A stretch of 64,000 bases of DNA from Bryobacteraceae bacterium (lineage in GTDB: Bacteria > Acidobacteriota > Terriglobia > Bryobacterales > Bryobacteraceae). The translations under genes and the position numbers were made by a program. The stretch lies in the NCBI GenBank assembly GCA_019752335.1, contig JAIEMJ010000013.1, positions 62,001-126,000 on the forward strand, written 5' to 3'. Shown piece after piece: positions 41,374 to 50,358 of this stretch; positions within the stretch are counted from its first letter, which is position 1, and every line of letters starts with the position of its first letter. Below the pieces are notes generated by a model. That model searched no databases, had not been told where the DNA came from, and was given only the letters and a program-made list of their open reading frames with translations.

Positions 41374-42312
41374 ATGAAACGACTGTTTATACTGACCGCA
41401 ATCACCGCCGGACTCGCCTGCGCAGCGGAGTTGATGCCTCTTGCGATGGGCAACTACTGGGTGTATCGCGAGGACCGGACGGGTGAGACGTTCACCATTC
41501 GTGTCGGCCAGCCGGTTGCAACGCAGTCCGGCAGGGTATACCAGTACCTCATCGGATATACCTCCAGCCATGCCTTGGCTCGCATCGATGAGAGCGGTAA
41601 TCTCGTCGCCCTGGACGAAGACACTGGCACGGAGAAGCTGCTGGCTGGCTTGTCCGAACCCGATAGCCGATGGTGGCCAGCACCGGGTCGCGAATGCCTC
41701 CAGGAAGGGCAAACGCTGGGCAAACGCGTGGAACACGATGGGCCGGGCGGAAGGTGGCAGCGCGTACTCGCCGTGAAATACCAAAGCTCGGCTTGCACTG
41801 ACGCGGGGGTGCTTTCAGAGCAGTTTGCCGAGAACATTGGCATGTTGCGACGGGTGGTGAGCACTCTTACGGGTCCACGCACGTTCGATTTGGTCTACGC
41901 GCGCATCGGCACACAGATCATCGAGACCCTGGACCGCGGCCGGTTCTCCATCGCGGCCGATCAACCTATCGGCCAAAACTCATTGCGCATCACGTTGCGC
42001 ATCGATCTTGGATTCACTCCAGCAGTTCGACTCCGCTTTCCCTCTGCTCAGGAATTTGAAGTCGCGCTACGAGACCCAGACGGCAAGATCGTCTGGCGGT
42101 GGTCCGACGGCAAGTTCTTTGACCAGTCCGTGCACGAGAAACTCATCGGCAACGTGTGGAGCCAAACCGTGATTGTGCCGAAACCCTCGGACGACTTGAC
42201 CGGATACACCATGGAAGGCTGGCTGACCACATCGCCCGACGAACCCAAGTTCGCGGCCACAGCACCGGTTCCACCGCCGCGAATCATGCCCGCGAGCAAC
42301 ATCGAGAATTGA
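41374..42312 (+). CDS. Exported BsuPI-domain protein
   Basis: A 312-residue protein with signal peptide MKRLFILTAITAGLACAAEL. The middle is a beta-rich, Cys-containing domain (GNYWVYREDRTGETFTI). Residues about 205-285 match the BsuPI proteinase-inhibitor domain (RLRFPSAQEFEVALRD, GKIVWRWSDGKFFDQS). AAAGGAG precedes the start. It opens a run of six exported-protein genes. Inhibition of a protease is possible but not demonstrated; BsuPI domains often serve structural roles. Confidence 0.8.
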   Translation: MKRLFILTAITAGLACAAELMPLAMGNYWVYREDRTGETFTIRVGQPVATQSGRVYQYLIGYTSSHALARIDESGNLVALDEDTGTEKLLAGLSEPDSRWWPAPGRECLQEGQTLGKRVEHDGPGGRWQRVLAVKYQSSACTDAGVLSEQFAENIGMLRRVVSTLTGPRTFDLVYARIGTQIIETLDRGRFSIAADQPIGQNSLRITLRIDLGFTPAVRLRFPSAQEFEVALRDPDGKIVWRWSDGKFFDQSVHEKLIGNVWSQTVIVPKPSDDLTGYTMEGWLTTSPDEPKFAATAPVPPPRIMPASNIEN

Positions 42313-42329
42313 CTTCCAGGAGATATCGC

Positions 42330-44252
42330 ATGTATTCACAATCTGCCATTGTTTTCGTCGGTTTGATGGGTTCGCTCGCACTTCAGGCCCAAGGGCTGCG
42401 CGCAGTCTCGGCGGCGAGTTTTCAACCCAGCGTCGCACCGGACTCGGTAGCTTCGGTTCTGGGCACGGGTTTGGCGCCGCGGGCAGTCTCCGCCGTACGG
42501 GACGAAAATGGCGCCTTACCTTTCGAGATCGACGGAGTCCAAGTCCGGGTGGGCTCTCTCCAGGCGCGTCTCTTGGACCTTTCACCGCGTCGGGTCAACT
42601 TTGTCGTCCCAGCGGAGTTGGAACCAGGCACCCACGATTTAATCGTCCAGAACGGATCGGAGACGCTTACGGGACTGGCGGAAGTTCGAGCCACAGCACC
42701 TGCGATCTTTTCACGCGATGGTACGGGCCAGGGCTTGGGTTCCATCGTCGATGCGGAGAGCCTCGGCGCGGGCCCCTTCCTGGTCGAATCCGGTGACCGC
42801 AGCCAGACTGACCGGCGGACCCGCTTGCGTGTGTTCGCCACAGGACTGCGCCGGGCTGGAGGCGAGAATTCCCCTTCCGACGGGAATGTGGCCCGTCATG
42901 TTGACGCGCAAGCGGTCTTCCACGATGGCGAGCAAATCACTCTCGAGTTGGAGTTCGCCGGACCCGCGCCAGGGCTGGAGGGAACCGACGTGCTGGACTT
43001 CGTGCTGCCTGAACAGCTTGACGGCGCCGGCACGGTCGAGTTGCAGCTAAGGGTCGGCCAGGCGGAATCCAACCCCGTCACTTTTGAGGTTGGGCTGCTT
43101 CCGGCGAATCAGCTTCGGCTGCGGGCGGTCGACATCAATACCGCGGCGGCCCGCGGCGGCGATTCCGTCACAGGCGTCGTCAGGCTTAACGGTGTCGCCC
43201 GCGGGGGCGGGCTACTGGTGCGCCTCGAAAGCAGCAGCCCGATCGCGCAGGTGCCTTGGTTTGTCCAGGTTGAGGAAGGCAAATCGACCGCGCCGTTCAC
43301 AGTGAACACCGCTCCGGTCGGATCTCCGCAAAGGGTCACCATCAGCGGCGATCTGAACGGCGCTTGTGAATCGGCGGACCTGATCGTGAAGCCAGCCGGC
43401 TTCGTCGGATTGGAACGCCTCTCGATCACGCCATCTTCGTTGGCGGGAGGCGCGGACGCGGCAGGCCTCGTCACATTGAACAGCACCGAGCACTCGGGTT
43501 TCCGCGTGGCGCTGCGATCAAACAGCCCCCGGATCCGGGTTCCCGCGATCGTGGATGTGCCGGCCGGCCGAAGCAACGCGACGTTCCGGATTACGACCTC
43601 GGCGGTGGCGGAATTCACCCAGGTCGAATTGGTTGCCGAAGCGGACGATGTTTCGAGATCGGCGAAGGTCGCTCTGCTGCCCGTTGTGAGCGTCACGTTG
43701 GAGCGCCAAGAAGTTGTGGGTGGCGCGGTTGTTAGGGCGGAGGTGAGGTTGAATCGGGCTCCGAGCAGTTCGGCAGTTGTGGTTGGACTGACTTCCAACA
43801 GCCCTGAAGTACGGGTTCCGCAATCTGTGACAATTCCGCCGGGACGCGTGTCCGCTGCCTTTGAGGTCAGGACGCTTCAAGTGAACGCCGCCAAGGAGGC
43901 ATTGTTCTCCGCGGACCATTTGGGCATGAAGCAGACGGTTCGGATCAAGCTCCGGCCGGTCAGCTCCGACCGGGTGGAGTCAATCGTCCTGTCGCCGCGG
44001 ACGGTGCGTGGCGGCGAACCGGTGACGGCCACGGTCACGCTGGAAGGACCAGCCACGTTTCCCGCCGTGACGTTGTTCCTCGGGACGGACTCGCCTTTTG
44101 TGGCGCAAGTGCCCGTGGTGTACTACGTCCCGGCTGGCCGCACCACAGTCCAATTCACGATCACCACTTCTCCGGTCTGGCAACCACGGGACGTGAAGAT
44201 CTCCGCATCGTCCGGTGGCCACACTGCCACAGCCGGGCTGCGGGTAAACTGA
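42330..44252 (+). CDS. Exported TIGR03437-type protein with four Ig-like repeats
   Basis: A 640-residue protein. A signal peptide (MYSQSAIVFVGLMGSLALQA) is followed by the TIGR03437 Solibacter-type domain (VSAASFQPSVAPDSVASVLG, NFVVPAELEPGTHDLIVQNG, FATGLRRAGG). Residues from about 265 hold at least four repeats of about 85 residues with the pattern LN-x-VxLxSxSPxxxVPxxVxVPxGxxxxxFxIxT. CAGGAG precedes the ATG. Probably a surface or secreted adhesion-like protein; function unproven. Confidence 0.85.
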   Translation: MYSQSAIVFVGLMGSLALQAQGLRAVSAASFQPSVAPDSVASVLGTGLAPRAVSAVRDENGALPFEIDGVQVRVGSLQARLLDLSPRRVNFVVPAELEPGTHDLIVQNGSETLTGLAEVRATAPAIFSRDGTGQGLGSIVDAESLGAGPFLVESGDRSQTDRRTRLRVFATGLRRAGGENSPSDGNVARHVDAQAVFHDGEQITLELEFAGPAPGLEGTDVLDFVLPEQLDGAGTVELQLRVGQAESNPVTFEVGLLPANQLRLRAVDINTAAARGGDSVTGVVRLNGVARGGGLLVRLESSSPIAQVPWFVQVEEGKSTAPFTVNTAPVGSPQRVTISGDLNGACESADLIVKPAGFVGLERLSITPSSLAGGADAAGLVTLNSTEHSGFRVALRSNSPRIRVPAIVDVPAGRSNATFRITTSAVAEFTQVELVAEADDVSRSAKVALLPVVSVTLERQEVVGGAVVRAEVRLNRAPSSSAVVVGLTSNSPEVRVPQSVTIPPGRVSAAFEVRTLQVNAAKEALFSADHLGMKQTVRIKLRPVSSDRVESIVLSPRTVRGGEPVTATVTLEGPATFPAVTLFLGTDSPFVAQVPVVYYVPAGRTTVQFTITTSPVWQPRDVKISASSGGHTATAGLRVN

Positions 44253-44281
44253 TATCGGCTTGCGTTGGGAGAGCACCATCC

Positions 44282-44779
44282 ATGACCCTTCATTCCTTTC
44301 TAACGGCCGCCTTGGCCACGATTCTGCTGGTGCCGGACTTGAGAGCCGGCACCCGCGACCTCGGCGAGTGGGGCAATCTGACGCAAGTGGCTTCGGGACA
44401 GCGGATCGAAGTCATCGATATGAGCCTCAAGAGAATCCGCGGCGAGTTCCTTGTGTCTTCGCCGGAGGAGTTGCAGGTAAGGGGTTCGAGCGGCGTTGTC
44501 GCCATGCCAAGAGCCCAGGTGTTCCGTGTATCGCTACTGGAGAAATCCAAGCGCCTGCGGAACGTACTGATCGGCGTGGCCGCCGGTGCAGCCACAGGCT
44601 TGGCAACGGGGGCGGCCGTCGATAGCTCATTCTCCGAGGACGACGAGCATGTGGCCAAGATGCTCTTCGTACCGATCGGTATTGGCGTGGGTGCCGGATT
44701 GGGCGCGGCGTTGCCGGGCTTCGAGACGATCTACCGCGCGCCGAAACGGGTTCCGCCGGCGTCGGCTGGTAAGCCTTAG
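44282..44779 (+). CDS. Exported small protein with glycine-zipper tail (paralogue 1)
   Basis: A 165-residue protein with signal peptide MTLHSFLTAALATILLVPDLRA. A small beta barrel-like part (GQRIEVIDMSLKRIRGEFLVSS, GVVAMPRAQVFRVSL) resembles an SH3/LSM-like fold. A Gly/Ala-rich helix pair (LIGVAAGAATGLATGAAV; VPIGIGVGAGLGAALPG) ends the protein. It is a clear paralogue of the 45686 gene; the two flank the retropepsin-like gene. Unknown function. Confidence 0.75.
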   Translation: MTLHSFLTAALATILLVPDLRAGTRDLGEWGNLTQVASGQRIEVIDMSLKRIRGEFLVSSPEELQVRGSSGVVAMPRAQVFRVSLLEKSKRLRNVLIGVAAGAATGLATGAAVDSSFSEDDEHVAKMLFVPIGIGVGAGLGAALPGFETIYRAPKRVPPASAGKP

Positions 44780-44797
44780 TCACAGTTGGAGGATCAC

Positions 44798-45640
44798 TTG
44801 AAAGTATCACTGTCTGTCTTGGTAGCAACCACGCTCGCATTGAAAGGTCTAGCAGCCTCGTCCTCGCCGGCCGCGATTCTCAAGCTAGAACCGTATCGGA
44901 AGACCGTGGCACTGCGAGCGAATGTGAGCGGGCACGCCGGCCTGTTTGTCTTTGACACGGCTGGCGGTGTGTCCCAATTCAGCCCCCGGTTCGCCGAGCG
45001 AATCGGGTGCAAGCCCTGGGGGAGAATCACGGGGTTTCAGATGATGGGGCAGCGGCTCGACATGCCGCAATGCAGCAGCGTGAACGTCGAAATATCTGGG
45101 CATAGGTGGAGCCTTCCTGTGGCCGGCGTCTTCGACGTGACGAGCCTCTTTCCCAAAGATGCGCAGCCGGTTGATGGCCTGCTGGCCCTCGATCTCTTTG
45201 CCGGAAACACGATCTCGATCGACTTCCCTCGTAAGCTGCTCATTGTCGAATCGGAAGCGAGCCTTCTTACTCGCGTCGCAGGGGCAACGGAGTTCCCGGT
45301 TCGAGTCTCGCGCGAGGCGCAGGGGCGCGCACTCGCGGTTTCGATCGGGGTTCCTTCGGACCACGGGAGGGTCTGGATGGAACTGGATTCGGGCAACGGC
45401 GGCACGATCCTCGTATCGAAGCCCTACGCCTCTCTGTTCGGGTTGGACCCGGCAAAAGAAGGGCGTCAGACTGTGGACTTCCCCTTGGGCGCTGGCTTTC
45501 ATGCGAAAGGTGCGGCCTTCACTCCCGACATGATCATTGACGGCAACATCGGCATGCCCTTTCTCCAAAGCGTGGTCGTCACGCTGGACCTGCCTGGCGG
45601 CAGGCTATGGCTTTCTCACGGTGAGCAAGGGAAACAGTGA
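44798..45640 (+). CDS. Exported retropepsin-like aspartyl protease
   Basis: A 280-residue protein. TTG at 44798 is the start because GGAGG ends five bases before it; this yields the signal peptide MKVSLSVLVATTLALKGLAA. Two half-sites of a pepsin/retropepsin fold are visible: FVFDTAGG (D-T-A-G) and WMELDSGNGG (D-S-G), each in a strand context. DGNIGMPFLQSV is the conserved C-terminal strand. A single-chain bacterial aspartyl protease acting in the periplasm is likely. Confidence 0.8.
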   Translation: MKVSLSVLVATTLALKGLAASSSPAAILKLEPYRKTVALRANVSGHAGLFVFDTAGGVSQFSPRFAERIGCKPWGRITGFQMMGQRLDMPQCSSVNVEISGHRWSLPVAGVFDVTSLFPKDAQPVDGLLALDLFAGNTISIDFPRKLLIVESEASLLTRVAGATEFPVRVSREAQGRALAVSIGVPSDHGRVWMELDSGNGGTILVSKPYASLFGLDPAKEGRQTVDFPLGAGFHAKGAAFTPDMIIDGNIGMPFLQSVVVTLDLPGGRLWLSHGEQGKQ

Positions 45641-45685
45641 TCCCGTCGGCATAAGGAATACGCGTTAACAACTTAAGGAATAACT

Positions 45686-46174
45686 ATGTCCAGAATCATT
45701 GCCATTCTCTTGGTCGCCATGACGGAACTGGCGCGGGCAGAAGACAACGGCCTCACCGCCTGGTCAAATCTGCAGCGACTGCACGCGGGACAACGAATCG
45801 AAGTGGTTGACACGAAGCTCAAGACGCATCGGGGCGAATTCGCCAGCGCCGGAACAGACGATCTCACCATTCAAACGGCCAGTGGTTCCCTGGTGATGAG
45901 TCGCGGTTCCGTCTTTCGGGTCTCCCTGCGCGAACACTCCAAGCGCCTCCGGAACACGCTTCTGGGTGCGGCCATCGGCGGCGGCGCGGCCCTCGCCATC
46001 GGTGCGATAGCCGATCGACGGTTCTCGAACGAAGGCAGGGAACACATCGCGAAGACCATCCTGACTCCGATCGGGCTGGGTGTCGGGGCGGGAATCGGGG
46101 CCGCATCAGCCGGATTCGAAACCATCTATCGGGCGGATCCAGGTATGTTACGTTCAGGAAAAGCGCGCCCGTAA
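45686..46174 (+). CDS. Exported small protein with glycine-zipper tail (paralogue 2)
   Basis: A 162-residue protein with signal peptide MSRIIAILLVAMTELARAE, the same barrel-like part (GQRIEVVDTKLKTHRGEFAS, SLVMSRGSVFRVSL) and the same Gly-rich helices (LLGAAIGGGAALAIGAI; IGLGVGAGIGAASAG) as the 44282 gene. TTAAGGAATAAC precedes the start. Paralogous pair arising by duplication; unknown function, possibly a membrane-inserted pair. Confidence 0.75.
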   Translation: MSRIIAILLVAMTELARAEDNGLTAWSNLQRLHAGQRIEVVDTKLKTHRGEFASAGTDDLTIQTASGSLVMSRGSVFRVSLREHSKRLRNTLLGAAIGGGAALAIGAIADRRFSNEGREHIAKTILTPIGLGVGAGIGAASAGFETIYRADPGMLRSGKARP

Positions 46175-46200
46175 TCAGCTACTGAGGAGGCACAGCACCA

Positions 46201-47157
46201 GTGTCAGTCTCTAGTCGAGTATTCATTTCGCTGCTGGCGCTCTGGCTGACAACTGTCACGTTGGGGCAACCGGCTACTGAGTTGAGCCGCGACCCTGCCC
46301 GGGCGCCCGTGTCAGTTTCCGATGTCGCGCTCTTTTGGCGAGCTTACGATGCTTGGACGGAATCGGGTGCCGCGAACGATCGGCTCGCGGCGACGCTTCA
46401 AACCGAGTATCTCGACAAGGCGTCGGAGGGCGTGAAGGATTTCACGCCGAACCGGATCGAAAGCGCTGCCTCGCTGGCGGCGAAGATTCTCGAAGACCGC
46501 GCCTACTACGAGCGAGCCCGTCCGTATGCCGAAAAGATCGCGGTCTTGGAGCCCGAGATTCGGACGTTGTACCGGCGCTTCCGCGAATGGTACCCCGACG
46601 CTCGTTTCCCGGCGCTCTACTTTGTGGTGGGCCGCCGCAATTCCGGCGGCATGAGTTCGCCGCGTGCCTTGATCATCGGCGCGGAGATGTTCGGCGACGA
46701 GAAGGCACGTCTTCGCTTCGATGTCATGGTGCCGATGGTCGCTCACGAACTCATGCACTTCCAGCAGCAGACGTCGGAAGAGAAGGGGAGCGGATTCCTT
46801 GCTTCCTGCATACGTGAGGGATCCGCGGATTTCCTCGCTGAGCGGCTTGCCGGCAGACATATCAACGAAAGCATCAAGAGCTACGGCGATTCCCACGAAC
46901 GCGAGTTGTGGGAGCGGTTCCAGGTTGACCTGAAACGAAAAGACGGGCATCGCGGCTGGCTCTATAACGGGCGTGATCCAAATCGGGTGGGTCCGCCTGA
47001 CCTGGGTTATTACATGGGCTACAAGATCACCCAGGCGTTCTATCAGGCGGCGGCCGACCCGGCGGAGGCGCTGCGGACCATCATCGAAATGCGCGACCCG
47101 GAGGTGATCCTCAAGGAGAGCCGATACGCTGAACGCTTTGGACGGCCCGAAAAATAG
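46201..47157 (+). CDS. Exported putative zinc metallopeptidase (DUF2268-like)
   Basis: A 318-residue protein starting with GTG and a signal peptide (VFISLLALWLTTVTLG). A zincin motif HELMH in VPMVAHELMHFQQQ and a downstream acidic ligand in REGSADFLAE are seen, with YYMGYKITQAFYQ near the end, as in DUF2268/GldB-like peptidases. GAGGAG lies upstream. It closes the exported-protein run. Substrate unknown. Confidence 0.78.
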   Translation: MSVSSRVFISLLALWLTTVTLGQPATELSRDPARAPVSVSDVALFWRAYDAWTESGAANDRLAATLQTEYLDKASEGVKDFTPNRIESAASLAAKILEDRAYYERARPYAEKIAVLEPEIRTLYRRFREWYPDARFPALYFVVGRRNSGGMSSPRALIIGAEMFGDEKARLRFDVMVPMVAHELMHFQQQTSEEKGSGFLASCIREGSADFLAERLAGRHINESIKSYGDSHERELWERFQVDLKRKDGHRGWLYNGRDPNRVGPPDLGYYMGYKITQAFYQAAADPAEALRTIIEMRDPEVILKESRYAERFGRPEK

Positions 47158-47326
47158 CCAACCTGCTGTTGGCGGTCTCAACGAGACAGCTTGTCTGTGG
47201 CTGCGGCAGGTCCCGCCAGCAGTCTCGCGTCTGGTTTCTGGACGAGCGCTTTTAGCTCGCGACCTTCTTCGCCTTTCGCGAGCGGATGGACTCTGTGCCT
47301 TCGTGCATCGCGTTGAGGATGGCCGC

Positions 47327-48274
47327 TCATGGGTAGAACCGGCGCAATTTGGGTTTGGCGCTGAATCCGCCGATGGAGTCTGCGACCAGCCTGAGGCGAT
47401 GCCGGAGCCAGGTGAGGGATTCATCGTCGTGGTCCCGCCAGACCACGCGAGTGGTGAAGGTGGGGAGTTCCAGTGGCACGGAGCGGGTAATCAACCCGGG
47501 AACGCGGCGGCCGAGCGCGGCGGGAAGGGTTGCGATGAGATCCGTTTGCTGCAGAATCTCGCAGACCGCGAGGAAATGGGGCGAAGCGTACTGGAGACGA
47601 CGGCGAAGACCGCGCGAGGCGAGTTCCTGATCGATCAAGCCCCAAGGCTCGGCCCGAAAGATCACTGCGGCGTGGGAGGCTTCGGCAAAACGCTCGAGCG
47701 TGAGGGGCCCATGGGACAAGGGATGGTCACGGCGGAAAACGACGGCGTTCTGCTCCTCAATTAGCGTCTCAGCAGCAGTTCCTTCCTCGAGAGAACGAGC
47801 ATCGGGGAAGAATCCGATGGCTAGATCGATGGCGCCGTGCCGGAGGTCGGCTTCGGGTACGGAGAAGAGGGCGTCGAGTCGACGTACCTGCAAACGGGCC
47901 TGGGGAGCCTCCTGACCGAGCGCCGAAACAAGCGCGGGGAGTATACGGTACTCCGCGTAGTCGGATAGAGCGAGGCGGAACAATCGTTGGCTCGATCGGG
48001 GATCGAAGCGAGGATCCGGCTGGAGAGCGCGCCGAAGTTGGGCGATGCCGGAGCGGACTGCGGGCCCCAGACGTTCCGCTCGAGTTGAGGGACGAATGCC
48101 GCGTCCCGTCCTCTCAAAGAGAGGATCATTGAGCGCGACACGGAGACGGGCAAGTGCGTTGCTCATGGCAGGCTGACTTATGCCGATGCGTCGGGCGGCG
48201 CGGCTAACGTTGCGCTCCTCGTACAATGCGTCGAAGGCAAGGAGCAGATTGAGGTCGAGGGCCTCGATATTCAT
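47327..48274 (-). CDS. LysR-family transcription regulator
   Basis: A 315-residue regulator with N-terminal helix-turn-helix (LDLNLLLAFDALYEERNVSRAARRIGISQPAMSN without interruption of the family pattern) and a PBP2-type effector domain. It is divergent from the class C hydrolase gene at 48340, with a perfect palindrome over its own start codon. It probably controls itself and the hydrolase. Effector unknown. Confidence 0.9.
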   Translation of the reverse strand: MNIEALDLNLLLAFDALYEERNVSRAARRIGISQPAMSNALARLRVALNDPLFERTGRGIRPSTRAERLGPAVRSGIAQLRRALQPDPRFDPRSSQRLFRLALSDYAEYRILPALVSALGQEAPQARLQVRRLDALFSVPEADLRHGAIDLAIGFFPDARSLEEGTAAETLIEEQNAVVFRRDHPLSHGPLTLERFAEASHAAVIFRAEPWGLIDQELASRGLRRRLQYASPHFLAVCEILQQTDLIATLPAALGRRVPGLITRSVPLELPTFTTRVVWRDHDDESLTWLRHRLRLVADSIGGFSAKPKLRRFYP

Positions 48275-48286
48275 ATTATGAATATC
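48266..48286. promoter_or_regulatory. Palindromic LysR operator over the LysR start codon
   Basis: A perfect 9-bp inverted repeat GATATTCAT / ATGAATATC with a 3-base centre ATT. It contains the T-N11-A pattern expected for LysR binding and spans the LysR ATG (48272-48274). Binding would block translation initiation region transcription and affect the divergent hydrolase promoter. Confidence 0.7.
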
Positions 48287-48339
48287 GTAACGCTCGATGT
48301 TCTATGGAACAAGTGGCCGCGTAGCTCGTCATTTTGAGC

Positions 48340-49746
48340 ATGAATCGAAGAACTTTCACACTCACATTCACCACACCCGTGTTGATGATGGCCGCCCAGG
48401 ACGGCATACCGGAAACGCCGGCGGGACGACTCCTCCGCCTGTGGCTGACAGCCTTCAATTCCGGTGACCGGGCCCAACTTGTGGATTTCCGCGCGAAGTA
48501 CGCGCCCGACCAACCGGATCACGTGGAGCAAATGATGCAGACGCGGCGGTTCACCGGGGGCTTCGAAGTCCGGCGTGTGGAACCAGAGGAGGAGGGAAAG
48601 CTGAAAGCGATTCTCAAGGAGCGCGAGGGTGACACGCACGCCCGGATTGAACTGCACGTGGCTTCGGCGGATCCACTGCGAGCGGGGCGCATCACAGTGC
48701 AGCGGATCGAAACGCCGGAGGACCTGGCCCCGGCGGCGATGAATGAACGCGAGTTGTGCAAAGCCCTTGATGAGCGGGCGCAGGATATGGCGCGTCGCGA
48801 CCAGTTCTCGGGTTCGGTGCTTCTTGCGCGGGGAACCGACGTGGTATTCGAACAGGCATATGGATGGGCGGACCGGGACGCGAAGATCGCCAACACCATG
48901 GATACGCGCTTTCGGATTGGTTCGATGAACAAAATGTTCACAGCCGTGGCGGTGCTTCAGTTGGTCGAGAAAGGCAAGTTGGCGCTTGAGGCGCCGTTGG
49001 GTGAATACCTCCGCGAGTATCCGAACGCCAAAGTGGCAGCGAAGGTCCAAATACGGCACCTATTGAATCACACCGGCGGCACGGGAGATATCTTCGGACC
49101 GGAGTTCGCCAGCAAGCGGCTGGAATTACGGACGCTGGGGGACTATCTGAAGTTGTATGGCGGGCGCGAACTCGCCTTCGAGCCGGGGGCGAACTGGGCG
49201 TACTCAAATTACGGTTTTTTGCTCTTGGGAGCGGTGATCGAGCAGGTCGCCGGGCGCGGTTACTACGAACAAGTGAAAGAGAGCGTCTATCGTCCGGCGG
49301 GAATGACGGGGTCGGGCTCGCAACCGGAAGAGGAGCCGGTGCCGCAGCGTTCAAAGGGCTACCAACAGGGATCGGCCGGATGGAAATCGAACGCGGACAC
49401 CCTTCCGTGGCGTGGTACACCTGCGGGTGGCGGTTACTCGACAACCAGAGATCTGTTCCGATTTGCCCGGGCGCTTGAAACCGGCAAACTGCTCGGAGAG
49501 AAACTGCGTCGGGAGGCGACAACAGCGCAGAAGGCCGGTGCCGGGTACGGATATGGCTTTCAGGTGCGCGAGAAGCCGATGCGGCAATACGGGCATGGTG
49601 GCGGTGCGCCGGGAATGAACGGCGATCTGCGGGTCCTCCCGGACAGCGGCTATGTATTGGCGGTGCTGTCCAACCTGGATCCGCCGGCAGCGGGGAGACT
49701 GACGGATTTCGTCATGGCGAGGCTCAAGATCTCTGCGAAACGCTAG
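48340..49746 (+). CDS. Exported serine hydrolase, beta-lactamase class C/PBP4-like
   Basis: A 468-residue protein with a twin-Arg-like N-terminus (MNRRTFTLTF), an N-terminal DUF-like region of about 145 residues, then a class C beta-lactamase fold: the catalytic SxxK is in GSMNKMFTAV, YxN in WAYSNYGFLL, and HGGGAPGMNGD gives the third box. An ATG at 48340 is better than the TTG two codons before. It is likely an esterase, D-amino peptidase or lactamase; the substrate is unknown. LysR is divergent. Confidence 0.85.
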   Translation: MNRRTFTLTFTTPVLMMAAQDGIPETPAGRLLRLWLTAFNSGDRAQLVDFRAKYAPDQPDHVEQMMQTRRFTGGFEVRRVEPEEEGKLKAILKEREGDTHARIELHVASADPLRAGRITVQRIETPEDLAPAAMNERELCKALDERAQDMARRDQFSGSVLLARGTDVVFEQAYGWADRDAKIANTMDTRFRIGSMNKMFTAVAVLQLVEKGKLALEAPLGEYLREYPNAKVAAKVQIRHLLNHTGGTGDIFGPEFASKRLELRTLGDYLKLYGGRELAFEPGANWAYSNYGFLLLGAVIEQVAGRGYYEQVKESVYRPAGMTGSGSQPEEEPVPQRSKGYQQGSAGWKSNADTLPWRGTPAGGGYSTTRDLFRFARALETGKLLGEKLRREATTAQKAGAGYGYGFQVREKPMRQYGHGGGAPGMNGDLRVLPDSGYVLAVLSNLDPPAAGRLTDFVMARLKISAKR

Positions 49747-49944
49747 GTCAACCTCATGATCTCGGCCTCGGTGGTTCGGGCGCGCCCGAGTGGTCAAAAG
49801 GCTACCGCTGGGGCTCAGGATCATGTGGTTGCTCGTCCACTGGCCGGGCGTCGTCGTGAGGAATACTATCGAAAGGCGGTACTCGCACGCGCCCTCCGTA
49901 CGGGCGAATACGCGAAACCGCCTTGGACCGTGGGAGAACAAATT

Positions 49945-50358
49945 ATGCCCAGCCTCAGCGACCTTAAAGAAACAGCCCTGTATGTGGACGATGTCGACGT
50001 CGCCGTCCGGTTCTATTGCGACGTGCTCGGCCTCGCCGTCTTGATCCAGGACCAGCGCTTCTGCGCTCTCGACGTGAATGGTCGGCACGTGCTCCTGCTC
50101 TTCTTGCGTGGCGCTTCCTGCGAAACTACTACATTGCCGGGTGGAACGATCCCGCCCCACGATGGCTCCGGCCCGATTCACGCCGGCTTTGCGATCGAGG
50201 ACGCTGACTTCCCGGCCTGGGAGTCGCTTCTGGCCAAAAACGGTGTAGCTGTGTTGAGCCATGTGAATTGGCCGCGTGGGGGCCGCAGCCTTTACTTTCG
50301 CGACCCGGATGGACATCTGCTCGAACTGCTGACCCCGGGCGTGTGGGTGACGTATTGA
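49945..50358 (+). CDS. VOC-family (glyoxalase/dioxygenase fold) protein
   Basis: A 137-residue protein with two beta-alpha-beta-beta-beta units: ETALYVDDVDVAVRFYCDVLG and HAGFAIEDADFPAWESLL, then RGGRSLYFRDPDGHLLELLTPG. Metal ligands of the fold may include the His in GPIHAGFA and the Glu in LLELL. The ATG at 49945 follows GGGAG. The preceding 190 bases are in frame but carry no family features and are likely leader. Function unknown, metal-dependent enzyme or resistance-type protein. Confidence 0.8.
   Translation: MPSLSDLKETALYVDDVDVAVRFYCDVLGLAVLIQDQRFCALDVNGRHVLLLFLRGASCETTTLPGGTIPPHDGSGPIHAGFAIEDADFPAWESLLAKNGVAVLSHVNWPRGGRSLYFRDPDGHLLELLTPGVWVTY

Noticed and set aside
49780-49870. Sequence resembling a tRNA start (GCGCGCCCGAGTGGTCAAAAGGC)
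   Set aside because: No T loop or matching acceptor 3' strand follows at the right distance.
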